DNA of 64,000 bases from Thermoanaerobacter pseudethanolicus ATCC 33223 (GCF_000019085.1 NC_010321.1:876501-940500), one strand, 5' to 3'; counted from the stretch's first letter, positions 38,301 to 47,161 are shown. Numbers and translations: made by a program. The notes: a model not told the origin generated them from the letters alone.

Positions 38301-39100
38301 AGTATTTCCTCAAAGCAAAAGTGAATATAGTAAATAAAAATATTTAGACAATGTAAAATTTTCATAAGAGAGTGATGTTACAATCCTTTAATAAGAAGTT
38401 TATTTAAACTGTTTTCTACAAAAACTTTACACCATCTGCTAATATTAATATCTATTCAAACTGTGGGTATATTTTTTTATTGCTATCAAAACATTCTAAT
38501 ATGGTATAATAAAGGCGAACAAATAAGAATAAGAAGCTTAGCAATGTCAAAAAAGCAAAAAAGTTCAGAAAGTGGGTATTATAAACAAAAAGACAAGGTT
38601 AAATCTATATACATTGTATGAATTGTATGAAAAGTAACAAACAAAAAAGGTTAAATCATTTTCTACAAATAATACAAGCTAAAAACTAACCCAAGATGAT
38701 GACATGTCTAGTGCTAGGGTTATGTGGACATAAATATTTTTCATTTTTATTTTTTGCATAAAAAGCACTTTAAGCACAAAAAGCTTGTTTTTAAAATTTT
38801 CAACGTGCTCAATAACTGCACATTTACTGCACGTAAGGATGGAAGTTATTGTGCACTTAATGAGCACTTTTTGTATGCTTGAAACACGCATGGTTAAGCT
38901 TTTTTTTGCTTTTTGTGCAATAAGTAAATAGGTTTTATCTGAAGGACCATATTTTTCTTGGCCTTCCTTTTGTTTTGTCTATTTTACAAACAATTTTGTT
39001 TTTGGCAGATAGTTTTTGTGAGATATGGAGGCGAGGAATTTCTCATATTTCGTTTTTGGTTTGTCATATATAAAAGTTCGAAAAAAGCGGGGGAATTCCT
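38301..39100. other. Non-coding AT-rich region
   Basis: About 800 bases with no defensible gene. It contains a TATAAT-like box at 38511, repetitive AAAAAGC/TGCACTT words near 38750-38890 and an AT-rich stretch up to the transglutaminase start. The single longer antisense frame (38679-38891) lacks a ribosome site and looks random. Confidence 0.45.
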
Positions 39101-40507
39101 TTGAAAATATATAGCAGAACCCCTGAATTTATGAGGGTTTTGGGGTTCTGCAAGAACCTAAATGTTAAAATAAAGAACGTGGAATTTATAAATGTTAAGC
39201 TTCCAGAGGAAATTGTTCGTGAGGAATATTTAGGGAATTTCGACCAAGCAAATCACCTCATTGAAAGATGGCTGGAAAGAAGACTTCCAAATGACCTTAG
39301 AATGAGATTAATTTTTGAAAAGGAACGAGTAAAAAGGCTTTTAAAGAATTATCATTATGATGAGGAGACAGCTATTAACAAAGCAAGAGAGCTTATAGAT
39401 AATTTTACAAATGAAGAATTTTATACTTTGCGTGATAAAGGATTTTTAGATTACATTATGGTTGATGGAAAAAGAATGTATGAGGAAAGATTTGTTCAGA
39501 ATATTGCTTATGCGATTCCGGATTACCAGAAAAGGATGAAAAAAGACAAAAGTAGAGAAGAGTCACGAAATCTTAATGACAATAGGTTAGGAGAACTTCT
39601 GAATGGTGATAAGCCGAAAGAATATAAGGTTCGTGCTAAAATTTCTCTAAAAATTGTAGAAGACATCGAGGAAGAGAAAGTGAAAGTTTGGTTACCATTT
39701 CCAAAAGAAGAATTTCAGCAGAAAGATGTAAAACTTGTTTCAGCAAGTCATGAAAAGTATTTTTTAGCATCTTCCGATATCCCTCAAAGAACAATCTATT
39801 TTGAAGGTAAAAAAGAAAATGAATATTTTGTAGAATTCGAATATGTTATAAAAGAATGGGTAAATACAGTTGTTCCAGCAAATACTGAAGAAATAAATAA
39901 TTATGACTTTTTATCAGAGGAGCCGCCTCATATAATTTTTACACCATATTTAAAGAAACTTGCTAAAGAAATAGTAGGAGATGAGAAAAACCCCTATCTA
40001 AAAGCAAAGAAGATATATGATTGGATAACCTTAAATGTTAACTACTCTTATGTACATCCTTATGCATTATATGAAAATATTCCTGAATTTGTCGCATGTA
40101 ATTTAAAAGGAGACTGTGGATTTCAAGCGCTCCTCTTTATAACTCTTTGCAGGATTGTAGGTATTCCTGCCAGATGGCAATCCGGCTGGTATATAACCCC
40201 ATTCCTAGCGTCACCGCATGATTGGGCATTATTCTTTATACCACCTTATGGATGGCTTCCTGCCGATCTATCTTTTGGTGGGCGTTATAAAAACAATCAA
40301 GAATTAAGAGAATTCTATTTTGGTAATCTTGATGCATTTAGAATGGTGGCAAATTCTGATTTTATGAAAGACTTTACACCTAAGAAAGTATTCTGGCGTA
40401 ATGATCCTTATGATAATCAGGTTGGTGAAGCAGAAACAGAGCATAAAAATATTTATGATTTTAAATATGAGATTCAAGTATTAGATTTTAAAGAAATACG
40501 GAGGTAG
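39101..40507 (+). CDS. Transglutaminase-like (papain-fold) protein
   Basis: 468 residues. The transglutaminase-like core is near the C-terminus: KAKKIYDWITLNVNYSYV, catalytic Cys in LKGDCGFQALLFITLCRIVGIPARW, His in SPHDWALFFIPPYGW, Asp in PADLSFGG. No signal peptide is visible, so it is probably cytoplasmic. Related proteins occur beside dipeptide epimerases in murein-peptide recycling, and a truncated epimerase-like gene follows six bases downstream. TTG start with a GGGGG site. Confidence 0.82.
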   Translation: MKIYSRTPEFMRVLGFCKNLNVKIKNVEFINVKLPEEIVREEYLGNFDQANHLIERWLERRLPNDLRMRLIFEKERVKRLLKNYHYDEETAINKARELIDNFTNEEFYTLRDKGFLDYIMVDGKRMYEERFVQNIAYAIPDYQKRMKKDKSREESRNLNDNRLGELLNGDKPKEYKVRAKISLKIVEDIEEEKVKVWLPFPKEEFQQKDVKLVSASHEKYFLASSDIPQRTIYFEGKKENEYFVEFEYVIKEWVNTVVPANTEEINNYDFLSEEPPHIIFTPYLKKLAKEIVGDEKNPYLKAKKIYDWITLNVNYSYVHPYALYENIPEFVACNLKGDCGFQALLFITLCRIVGIPARWQSGWYITPFLASPHDWALFFIPPYGWLPADLSFGGRYKNNQELREFYFGNLDAFRMVANSDFMKDFTPKKVFWRNDPYDNQVGEAETEHKNIYDFKYEIQVLDFKEIRR

Positions 40508-40512
40508 AGAAA

Positions 40513-40960
40513 ATGGGAAAAATTCAATATGCAGTGCTTGATGCTTTTTCAGAAGAAATAGGAATTCCTGTTTATCAGATATTAGGTGGTGCAAAGGATA
40601 AAATTGAAACGGATAAAACAGTAGGAATAGATAGTTTTAAGAATCGTATAGAGGAAGCAAAATCTATATATAATGAGGGCTTTAGGGTTATAAAAATCAA
40701 GGTTGGTGAAAACTTAGCAGAAGATATTGAAGTTATGGAATCAATTTTTGAGGTAACAAAAGGAGCAAAATATATTGTTGATGCAAATATGGGATATACT
40801 CATAAGCAAGCAGTTGAATTTGTCAAAAAGGTATACAATATGGGAATTGATATATCAGTATTTGAGCAGCCTGTTACAGCAAACAATATAAATGGCTTAA
40901 AATTTGTTAGGTTTAATTCTCCATTTCCTGTAGCAGCAGATGAAAGTAAAAATCCGAATC
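40513..40960 (+). pseudogene. Enolase-superfamily (dipeptide-epimerase-like) gene, truncated at both ends
   Basis: ATG with a GGAGGTAG site opens a frame that begins within the barrel region: AVLDAFSEEIGIPVYQILGG, FRVIKIKVG (KxK general-base region), KYIVDANMGYT (metal Asp), ISVFEQPV (metal Glu), PFPVAADES (metal Asp region). The N-terminal capping domain (about 100 residues) and the last barrel strands are missing; homology stops at 40960 where a hairpin begins. It cannot encode a complete enzyme although the start signals look good. Confidence 0.78.
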
Positions 40961-41002
40961 AAAAGGCGCACCTCTGCTTATTTTCGCAGACGTGCACCTT
41001 TT
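40961..41002. repeat. Hairpin at the truncation point of the epimerase-like gene
   Basis: AAAAGGCGCAC (40961-40971) pairs with GTGCACCTTTT (40992-41002), one mismatch or G-U, with inner CTGC/GCAG. It marks the exact end of enolase homology, so it may be the terminus of a vanished mobile element. Confidence 0.55.
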
Positions 41003-41208
41003 GTATTTGGCAGTATATGTAGTGCAGCTTTACGGCAAATAATGAGATACAGTGACATTTTCGCAATTGTAGCCCAAGTTTCTGCTGACTTCTCTTACGG
41101 CTTCTCTGTCCTCTTTATCTCTTGAGCCTTTTTTGTTTGTATTCTTCATTATATTTTCTTTGTCCCTTTGGCATTTTATAGACACTTTCTCTCTTTACAT
41201 CATCAAAA

Positions 41209-41490
41209 TTCTTTGTCAAGAGTTGGGGTAGGTATTTTCTGAATGCCTGCCCTTACTTTTTAGATCAGAACATAATGTAATTATTAGCAATTTTATACAT
41301 TAAATGTAAATAACTTCATTATACTCTAGCCCTCATTTGATAAAGAGGCTATCCAGTATTTGCTTTTATATTCCCTTGTTACCCTTATTTACACACAATA
41401 AGGTATCCTCTTTCTAAATCGTTCAAAATTCCTATATCCATATGCCTCCCTCTTTGATACTTTAACTTTTGTTATGACATTTTGATTATA
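41209..41490 (-). mobile_element. ISL3-family transposase remnant B
   Basis: TTCTTTGTCAAGAGTTGGGG at 41209, followed by sequence closely similar to remnant A through ATACATTAAATGTAA, ACACAATAA and GGTATCCTCTTTCTAAAT. The minus strand again gives KVSKREAYGYRNFERF-like transposase C-terminal sequence. In direct orientation with remnant A, about 3.2 kb apart. Confidence 0.78.
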
Positions 41491-41653
41491 TCTTCAGCTT
41501 TTAAAAGTTTTGTGATATAATTGTTATGCACTTATTCTGGCCTTTTGAGTGTTTTTAGTATTTGAACAATTATAATATAACAGGTATTTAGAACAAGTGC
41601 TCTATTTTTTTAAATAGGGTGTTATTACCCACCATTATAGAATTTTTTAAAAA

Positions 41654-41706
41654 ATTGAAAAAGGAGAGGCGGACTTCTCACCTCTCCTTTTTCAATGTAT
41701 TTTTTG
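41654..41706. terminator. 16-bp terminator-like hairpin
   Basis: ATTGAAAAAGGAGAGG (41654-41669) pairs with its exact complement at 41681-41696, followed by GTATTTTTT. It could end a transcript in the preceding relic region or serve both directions. No intact gene lies directly upstream. Confidence 0.7.
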
Positions 41707-41710
41707 GGAA

Positions 41711-41779
41711 GTGCAGAGATGGGAAGTACGATTAAGGGAGAAAACCACTCCTTAATACCATACTTACCACCTCCTGCAC
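41711..41779. repeat. Long imperfect palindrome
   Basis: GTGCAG (41711-41716) with CTGCAC (41774-41779), GGGAAGTA with TACTTACC, and ATTAAGGGAG with CTCCTTAAT form a 60-70 base hairpin. It may be a small non-autonomous element or structured RNA. Confidence 0.55.
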
Positions 41780-42092
41780 ATACTAAATTGTATTTCTACT
41801 TTAATTAATATTATAAAGGTCAAAGAAAGTCAAAATTAAATAATTAAGTTTATCCACAATTTTTCGCCCAAAACATTAAAAAACACAAGGTAAATGAGAT
41901 TTTTCTCTTTTTATTTCAATATTACGTTATTTTTCACTGGGTTTAATATTAAAATTTTTGACAACAAAGGAGTGCAAAAAATTTTATAATCATTAAAAAA
42001 ATATTGATAAGCCATAAATATTAATGATATAATATTCTATGTATTCAGATTTTACATATTGTATAACACTTTTACTGAAAGGATGAAAATAA

Positions 42093-42470
42093 ATGAAAAC
42101 CATAATAAACACCGATGCTGCGCCAAAGGCTATTGGACCATATTCGCAAGCTATCATGGTAGACGGCTTTTTGTACACATCAGGGCAAATAGCAATTGAT
42201 CCTGCTACAGGAGAACTTGTAGAAGGAGGTATTGAAGCGCAGACGGAAAGGGTTTTAGAGAATATAAAAGCGATTTTAAAAGCTGCGGGGATGGACCTTA
42301 ACAATGTTATAAAGACAACTGTATTTGTCACTAACATGGGGGATTTTGCTAAAATTAACGAAATTTATGGAAGGTATTTTAAAGACAATCCACCTGCCCG
42401 TTCCTTAGTTGAAGTAAAAAGTCTTCCTAAGGGTGCGCTTATAGAAATAGAAGTTGTAGCACATAAATAA
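42093..42470 (+). CDS. ridA: Reactive enamine/imine deaminase RidA
   Basis: 125 residues, the usual size. KAIGPYSQAIMVDGFLYTSGQIAIDP, QTERVLENIKAIL, IKTTVFVTNM, and the arginine signature in NPPARSLVEVKSLPKGALIEIEVVA are conserved. Cytoplasmic trimer that hydrolyses 2-aminoacrylate-type intermediates formed by PLP enzymes. A GAAAGGATG site precedes the ATG. Confidence 0.95.
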   Translation: MKTIINTDAAPKAIGPYSQAIMVDGFLYTSGQIAIDPATGELVEGGIEAQTERVLENIKAILKAAGMDLNNVIKTTVFVTNMGDFAKINEIYGRYFKDNPPARSLVEVKSLPKGALIEIEVVAHK

Positions 42471-42576
42471 AATTTTCTCTTATGGTGATAGTTTTACAAT
42501 GTCTGGCCAAAAAGATGCGCTTGAGCCTTCAATATTAAGACATTTTACTGCGAGATTAGAACTGATAGAATTAATA

Positions 42577-42606
42577 AGGGGATGGCAATTCACCATCTCC
42601 TTTTTC
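42577..42606 (+). terminator. Terminator downstream of ridA
   Basis: AGGGGATGG pairs with CCATCTCCT (one G-U), followed by TTTTTCTC. Confidence 0.65.
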
Positions 42607-42704
42607 TCTATAAAAATATTGAAAACTGTGATAAAATGAATATATGCATAAATTTGTAGAAGGAAAATCGGCATTTATATAGAATATATTGATAGGTGAG
42701 AGAT

Positions 42705-43892
42705 GTGAAAAGGTTAGCTAAAATTATAGTTATATTATTAGTGATAGTTTACATAAGTAAAGTAGGGATAACGACTTTTGCAGGCAAAAATAAAACTACA
42801 GTAGTGATTTATGGAAGTATTTTAATAGCCTTTAATGCCCAAGGATATGTTATAAAGAATGAAATGATGATAAATGCTCCTTTTGATGGTAAAATAAAAA
42901 AACTTGTACCAAGTGGAGAAAAAGTTTCCAAAGGTACTCCTATTGTGCAAGTTTATTCTGCCGATTTTGATGAGGAGAAACTACATCAATTAGATGAGAT
43001 AAACAGAGAACTAAAAAATCAGGATACTAATATACCTTTTTATTCAGATGTTCAAAAATTAGACAACATGATAAAGACAGAAGAGCAAAATTATCAAAAT
43101 GCGATACAGCAAAATAGCCCTGATGCAGATAAAATACAAAAAAGGATTGAAGACTTAAAAGCCAAAAAAGAAGAAATTTTAAGTAAAGGGCCAATAATAC
43201 TTCAAAGAATTGAAAACTTAAAAGAGCAAAAAGAGTATTTAGAAAAGTATGTAGAAAAAAATGCGATTACTATAAATTCACCAGAGTCAGGAATTGTAAG
43301 TTACTATTTTGATGGCAGTGAAAGTATTCTAAATGAAAGAAATATGTTCAATTTAAATCCGACACAACTTGAAAATTTAAACTTTCAATCCAAAGAAATT
43401 AGTACAGAAGTAAAAGGAGATTACCCTTTTGTAAAAATAGTGGATAATTTGGAGTGGTATTTAGCGTTGGTTTTAAATGAAAAACAACAGGACTTATTAA
43501 AAGAAGGTAGTAATGTGAAAATTTTGATTGATAATTATAGTGGTGAATTGCGGGGAAAAGTTATAAAAACCTACAAAGGTGACGATAAATTATATATAGG
43601 AATAATTGAGATGATAGATGAATATCCCAACTTTTATAAAACTTCTAAAATAAATGTAAAAGTTAAAGTTAAAGAGTTCAATGGACTTAAAATACCTCTT
43701 TCTTCTATTGTGCAAAAAGAAGGAAAAGAAGGAGTTTTTGTAATAAAAAATGGCAAAGTTCCTACTTTTAAAGAAGTAGTAATAAAGGCTACAGATGGCA
43801 AATATGCAATTGTAGAAAGCGTTGATAAAACATCTGGATTAAAAATATATGACGAAATAGCGGTAAATGGAGAGGATTACTTGAGCAAATAA
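42705..43892 (+). CDS. HlyD-like membrane-fusion protein
   Basis: About 395 residues. An N-terminal anchor (IIVILLVIVYISKVGIT), a lipoyl/biotinyl-like beta segment (INAPFDGKIKKLVPSGEKVSKGTPIVQVYS), a coiled-coil Glu/Lys/Gln-rich central part, and a C-terminal beta-barrel-like region ending IYDEIAVNGEDYLSK. No ABC or RND partner is adjacent. Its place ahead of yggS-sepF-yggT suggests an envelope or division role, but that is inference. GTG at 42705 has AGGTGA upstream. Confidence 0.75.
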   Translation: MKRLAKIIVILLVIVYISKVGITTFAGKNKTTVVIYGSILIAFNAQGYVIKNEMMINAPFDGKIKKLVPSGEKVSKGTPIVQVYSADFDEEKLHQLDEINRELKNQDTNIPFYSDVQKLDNMIKTEEQNYQNAIQQNSPDADKIQKRIEDLKAKKEEILSKGPIILQRIENLKEQKEYLEKYVEKNAITINSPESGIVSYYFDGSESILNERNMFNLNPTQLENLNFQSKEISTEVKGDYPFVKIVDNLEWYLALVLNEKQQDLLKEGSNVKILIDNYSGELRGKVIKTYKGDDKLYIGIIEMIDEYPNFYKTSKINVKVKVKEFNGLKIPLSSIVQKEGKEGVFVIKNGKVPTFKEVVIKATDGKYAIVESVDKTSGLKIYDEIAVNGEDYLSK

Positions 43893-43904
43893 GGGGGGAT
43901 AAAT

Positions 43905-44603
43905 ACGACTATATGTGAAAATATAAGAAAAATAAAGGAAAACATAAAAGAGCATGCGTTAAGGGTAAACAGAAATCCAGAGGAAATATTAATTGTGGCA
44001 GCTACTAAAACTTTCGGTGTAGAGACTATAAAAGAGGCTATTGCTTGTGGCATAACTGACATAGGTGAGAATAAGGTTCAAGAGTTAAATGAAAAATATC
44101 CTTATTTAAAAAATGAGGTAAAATTTCACTTTATAGGACATTTACAGACAAACAAAGTGAAATACATTATTGACAAAGTTAAGTTGATACATTCTTTAGA
44201 TAGTATTAAACTGGCAGAAGAAATAGACAAAAGGGCTAAACAAAAGAGTCTCATAATAGATTGTTTGGTGGAAATCAATATTGGTGGAGAGGAAAGTAAA
44301 TACGGAATTCCTCCTGAAGAAATGCATAATTTTGTTAAAGAAATGGAAAAATATGATAATATAAGAATTAGAGGGCTTATGGCAATAGCTCCTTACCTTC
44401 CACCAGAAGAGGTAAGGCCCTATTTTAGAAAGATGAAAGAATTATTTGAAGAGCTAAAAGAAATTAAGCAACATAATGTACAAGTAGAATTTTTGTCAAT
44501 GGGTATGTCCAATGACTATTGGGTAGCAGTTGAAGAAGGGGCGAATATTGTTAGAATTGGCACTTCTATTTTTGGGCAAAGACAATATAATGTGGAGGGA
44601 TAA
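43905..44603 (+). CDS. yggS: PLP homeostasis protein YggS/YlmE, with non-canonical start
   Basis: 232 residues if it starts at 43905. ICENIRKIKENIKEHALRV is the normal N-terminal helix, then LIVAATKTF with the PLP lysine, ITDIGENKVQEL, FHFIGHLQTNK, LVEINIGGEESKYG, GLMAIAP, LSMGMSNDYWVAVEEGANIVRIG. The first ATG/GTG/TTG in frame is the GTG at 43995, which would remove the helix and leave the PLP lysine six residues from the start. An AAGGGGGG site at 43891-43898 points to ATA (43899) or ACG (43905). Family length supports the ACG region. Confidence 0.85.
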   Translation, partial: TTICENIRKIKENIKEHALRVNRNPEEILIVAATKTFGVETIKEAIACGITDIGENKVQELNEKYPYLKNEVKFHFIGHLQTNKVKYIIDKVKLIHSLDSIKLAEEIDKRAKQKSLIIDCLVEINIGGEESKYGIPPEEMHNFVKEMEKYDNIRIRGLMAIAPYLPPEEVRPYFRKMKELFEELKEIKQHNVQVEFLSMGMSNDYWVAVEEGANIVRIGTSIFGQRQYNVEG

Positions 44604-44606
44604 TTA

Positions 44607-45020
44607 ATGTCTTCAAAAATGATTGATAAATTAATGAGTTTCTTTGGTATCGATGAGCCAGAAGAAGAGAAAGAAGAAGTAGACTCTTTACAACCTGTCA
44701 TACCTTACGATAGAAAGCCTAAAATTGTCAATATTCATACACAGCCCCAAGTAAAAGTTTTGATTTTAAAGCCAGAAAAGTTTGAACAAGTGATGAATAT
44801 ATGTAATGAATTGAAAAATAAAAAACCGGTGATTGTAGATTTACAAAAGATGGACAAAAATGAAGCTCAAAGAGTAGTGGATTTTTTAAGCGGTGCAGCC
44901 TATGCTCTTAATGGAGAGATAAAGAAGATATCTGGCTATATATTTTTAGTTGCGCCTGAGAATTTTGATATTACAGGGGATATAAAAGATGAAGTAAATT
45001 CTTTATACAATCTAAATTGA
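44607..45020 (+). CDS. sepF: Cell-division protein SepF
   Basis: 137 residues. N-terminal amphipathic membrane-binding helix (MIDKLMSFFGI), acidic linker, then the SepF globular domain (VKVLILKPEKFEQVMNICNEL, KPVIVDLQKMDKNEAQRVVDFLSGAAYALNG, GYIFLVAPENFDI). SepF tethers FtsZ to the membrane. The gene lies in the conserved yggS-sepF-yggT-ylmH-divIVA order. Confidence 0.94.
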   Translation: MSSKMIDKLMSFFGIDEPEEEKEEVDSLQPVIPYDRKPKIVNIHTQPQVKVLILKPEKFEQVMNICNELKNKKPVIVDLQKMDKNEAQRVVDFLSGAAYALNGEIKKISGYIFLVAPENFDITGDIKDEVNSLYNLN

Positions 45021-45036
45021 TAAGGAGGAAATGATT

Positions 45037-45339
45037 TTGCCTGTAAATTTTGCAATTTTAACAGCATTAGATTATTTTTTTGAAGTTATAAATTGGCTTA
45101 TATTGATAAGGGTTATTTTATCTTTGCTACGAATGGAGAATATGTCAAATCCACTTTCTCGCTTTGTGATCGTAACGACAGAACCAATACTTGAGCCTTT
45201 TAGGGCATTACAATTTAGGTCTTCTATTGGAAGAAATTTAATGATAGATTTTTCGCCAGTTTTGGCGATTTTGGTGATTCAGTATTTAGTTCGTCCTTTA
45301 GTTTTTAAATTAGTATTATTACTGATGAGGTATATATGA
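45037..45339 (+). CDS. yggT: YggT-family membrane protein
   Basis: About 100 residues with two membrane segments (LDYFFEVINWLILIRVILSL; VLAILVIQYLVRPLVFKLVL) separated by the conserved TEPILEPFRAL-type loop. Often beside sepF; function in division or osmotic response uncertain. TTG at 45037 has AAGGAGG eight bases upstream; the ATG at 45031 is only two bases from that site. Confidence 0.85.
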   Translation: MPVNFAILTALDYFFEVINWLILIRVILSLLRMENMSNPLSRFVIVTTEPILEPFRALQFRSSIGRNLMIDFSPVLAILVIQYLVRPLVFKLVLLLMRYI

Positions 45340-46082
45340 TGGACAAGGAATTTACTGTATCCCGATTTGAAGACATAATTAAAGGCGTTTTAAAATCTAA
45401 AAGAGTAAAATATACAGACTTTTTAAGCCTCTCTGAACAAAAAATTTTTGAAAAAACTATATTAAAGTATCGACAGCAAGATATAAACTATAATCTAGAT
45501 GGAGGATATCCTTTAGCAGAAAGAAAGATAGCAATTATTTACCCCGATTTTTTACAGCCGGAAGATACCCCTATTTGCGCTGTAAGAATTGAAGGCAATT
45601 TTTCTAAGCTATCTCATAGAGATGTGTTGGGTTCACTTTTAGGGTTAGGGATAAAAAGACAAAAAATAGGCGATATAATTGTAAAAGAGGATAAATGTGA
45701 CATATTGTTACATAAAGATGTGGAAAGTTATGTACTTATGAACCTTTTTAAAGTCGGGAAAGAGAAGGTAAGAGTTAATTCAATTGACTTGAAAGATGTG
45801 ATAGAACCTGAAATAAAATATAAGGACATTTTTTCTACCGTAGCCTCACTACGGGTTGACAGTGTGGCAGCTGCAGGTTTTGGTATATCAAGGACGAAGG
45901 CTTCAGAACTTATAAAGTCCGGTCTTCTTCAAATAAATTGGGAGTATACAGAAGACCCTTCTTCAGAAGTAAAAGAGGGAGATGTAATTTCTTTACGTGG
46001 TTTTGGAAGAATTAGATTAGAAGAAGTGAGAGGTAATACAAAAAAAGGTCGCGTTTCTGTACATATTCTAAGGTTTATATAA
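45336..46082 (+). CDS. ylmH: S4-domain RNA-binding protein YlmH
   Basis: About 248 residues. N-terminal YlmH domain (LDGGYPLAERKIAIIYPDF, RIEGNFSKLSHRDVLGSLLGLGIKR, GDIIVKEDKCDILL), and a C-terminal S4 domain (VAAAGFGISRTKASELIKSGLLQINW, VKEGDVISLRGFGRIRL). Overlaps the yggT stop by four bases. The family is implicated in ribosome-linked RNA binding and division-gene clusters. Confidence 0.93.
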   Translation: MMDKEFTVSRFEDIIKGVLKSKRVKYTDFLSLSEQKIFEKTILKYRQQDINYNLDGGYPLAERKIAIIYPDFLQPEDTPICAVRIEGNFSKLSHRDVLGSLLGLGIKRQKIGDIIVKEDKCDILLHKDVESYVLMNLFKVGKEKVRVNSIDLKDVIEPEIKYKDIFSTVASLRVDSVAAAGFGISRTKASELIKSGLLQINWEYTEDPSSEVKEGDVISLRGFGRIRLEEVRGNTKKGRVSVHILRFI

Positions 46083-46109
46083 TGTTACAAAAGAAAAGGA
46101 GGTAATATT

Positions 46110-46595
46110 ATGCTGACGCCTATGGATATACATAATAAAGAATTTAAGCGGTCTTTTAGGGGTTATAATGAAGAGGAAGTGGACGAGTTTTTGGATAAAA
46201 TTATGGAAGACTATGAAATGTTATACAAAGAAAATGCGGAGTTAAAAGATAGAATTAATATAATGAATGAAAAACTTCAAAGTTACATAAATATGGAGAA
46301 CACTTTAAACAATACTTTGATTGTTGCTCAAAATACTGCAGAGGAATTGAAAAGAAATGCAGAAAAAGAAGCACAACTTATCATACAAAATGCACAACAA
46401 AATGCAGAAAAAATATTAGAGAAGGCAAATCAAGAAGTTGTAAGAATAAGAATGGAGTTAGAAAGATATCGCAAGCAATTAAATGTTTTTAAAGCGAAAT
46501 TTAAATCTCTTTTAGAAGCCCAGTTGGAATCAATACTTTCAATAGATGAGAAAGAATTGATTCCAGATGAGGATGAGGAGAAGGATGCAGAATAG
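46110..46595 (+). CDS. divIVA: DivIVA-family protein
   Basis: 161 residues. The N-terminal lipid-binding motif LTPMDIHNKEFKRSFRGYNEEEVDEFLDKIMEDYE (here named in part: LTPMDIHNKEFKRSFRGYN) is followed by a long coiled coil rich in Glu, Asn, Gln. It marks curved membrane at poles and septa. RBS aaggaggt upstream. Its 3' end overlaps the next gene by 11 bases. Confidence 0.94.
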   Translation: MLTPMDIHNKEFKRSFRGYNEEEVDEFLDKIMEDYEMLYKENAELKDRINIMNEKLQSYINMENTLNNTLIVAQNTAEELKRNAEKEAQLIIQNAQQNAEKILEKANQEVVRIRMELERYRKQLNVFKAKFKSLLEAQLESILSIDEKELIPDEDEEKDAE

Positions 46596-46830
46596 ATTAG
46601 GGGTTGTTGGAATATTGATTCAAAATAGAGAAAATGTGGCGGATAGGGTAAATCACATATTGAGTGAGTACGGCCACATTATTGTAGGAAGAATGGGTAT
46701 ACCCTATAAAGATAGGGGAGTATCGGTTATCGCTTTAATAGTTGATGGTACAACGGATGAAATAGGGGCTCTTACTGGTAAACTTGGAAGTCTTCCTGGT
46801 GTAAAAGTGAAATCTGCTCTGACTGCATGA
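46585..46830 (+). CDS. TM1266-like small regulator (iron-only hydrogenase system regulator family)
   Basis: 81 residues. NRLGVVGILIQNRENVADRVN, ILSEYGHIIVGRMGIPYKDRG and VSVIALIVDGTTDEIGALTGKLGSLPGVKVKSAL show the ferredoxin-like fold of the TM1266/NikR-C group. Start ATG inside the divIVA end, with GAGGAGAAGG upstream. The family name refers to hydrogenase gene neighbourhoods, but no hydrogenase gene is present here. Confidence 0.78.
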   Translation: MQNRLGVVGILIQNRENVADRVNHILSEYGHIIVGRMGIPYKDRGVSVIALIVDGTTDEIGALTGKLGSLPGVKVKSALTA

Positions 46831-46843
46831 GATATGCATACTA

Positions 46844-47124
46844 TTGACGAAAAACTTGTGGTATTATATAATTGTGTAAAAAATATTGTTAAAAGCTATG
46901 ATGAGGACGAGTAAGTAGAAGCGACTTCCAGAGAGTTGGCGGTAGGTGCGAGCCAATAAGTTCGTTTCTACTGAAAATCACCTCGGAGCTGCAGGCTGAA
47001 CTACAGTAAGCTGTGCCGGGCTTCCCGTTATCTTAAATGAGAGATTAAGGCAAAGTTTTTCTTTGTCTTAATAAGTAGGGTGGTACCGCGAACTTCTCGT
47101 CCCTGACGAGAAGTTTTATTTTTA
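46844..47124 (+). promoter_or_regulatory. Promoter and isoleucine T-box leader of ileS
   Basis: Promoter TTGACG (46844-46849), 17 bp, TATAAT (46867-46872). Stem I follows from about 46893. The specifier loop 3' side reads GAAAATCA, giving specifier ATC (Ile) at 46977-46979. T-box sequence AGGGTGGTACCGCG (47077-47090): its TGGT bulge fits a discriminator A, as in tRNA-Ile. Terminator AACTTCTCGTC/GACGAGAAGTT (47091-47101/47105-47115) with T-run. Uncharged tRNA-Ile would favour read-through. Confidence 0.94.
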
Positions 47125-47161
47125 GTTTGAAAGATAATATTTGAAGAGGAGGTAATGTTCA

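Noticed and set aside
38679-38891. 70-codon minus-strand open frame
   Set aside because: No ribosome site, odd composition, AT-rich repetitive region, no recognisable family.
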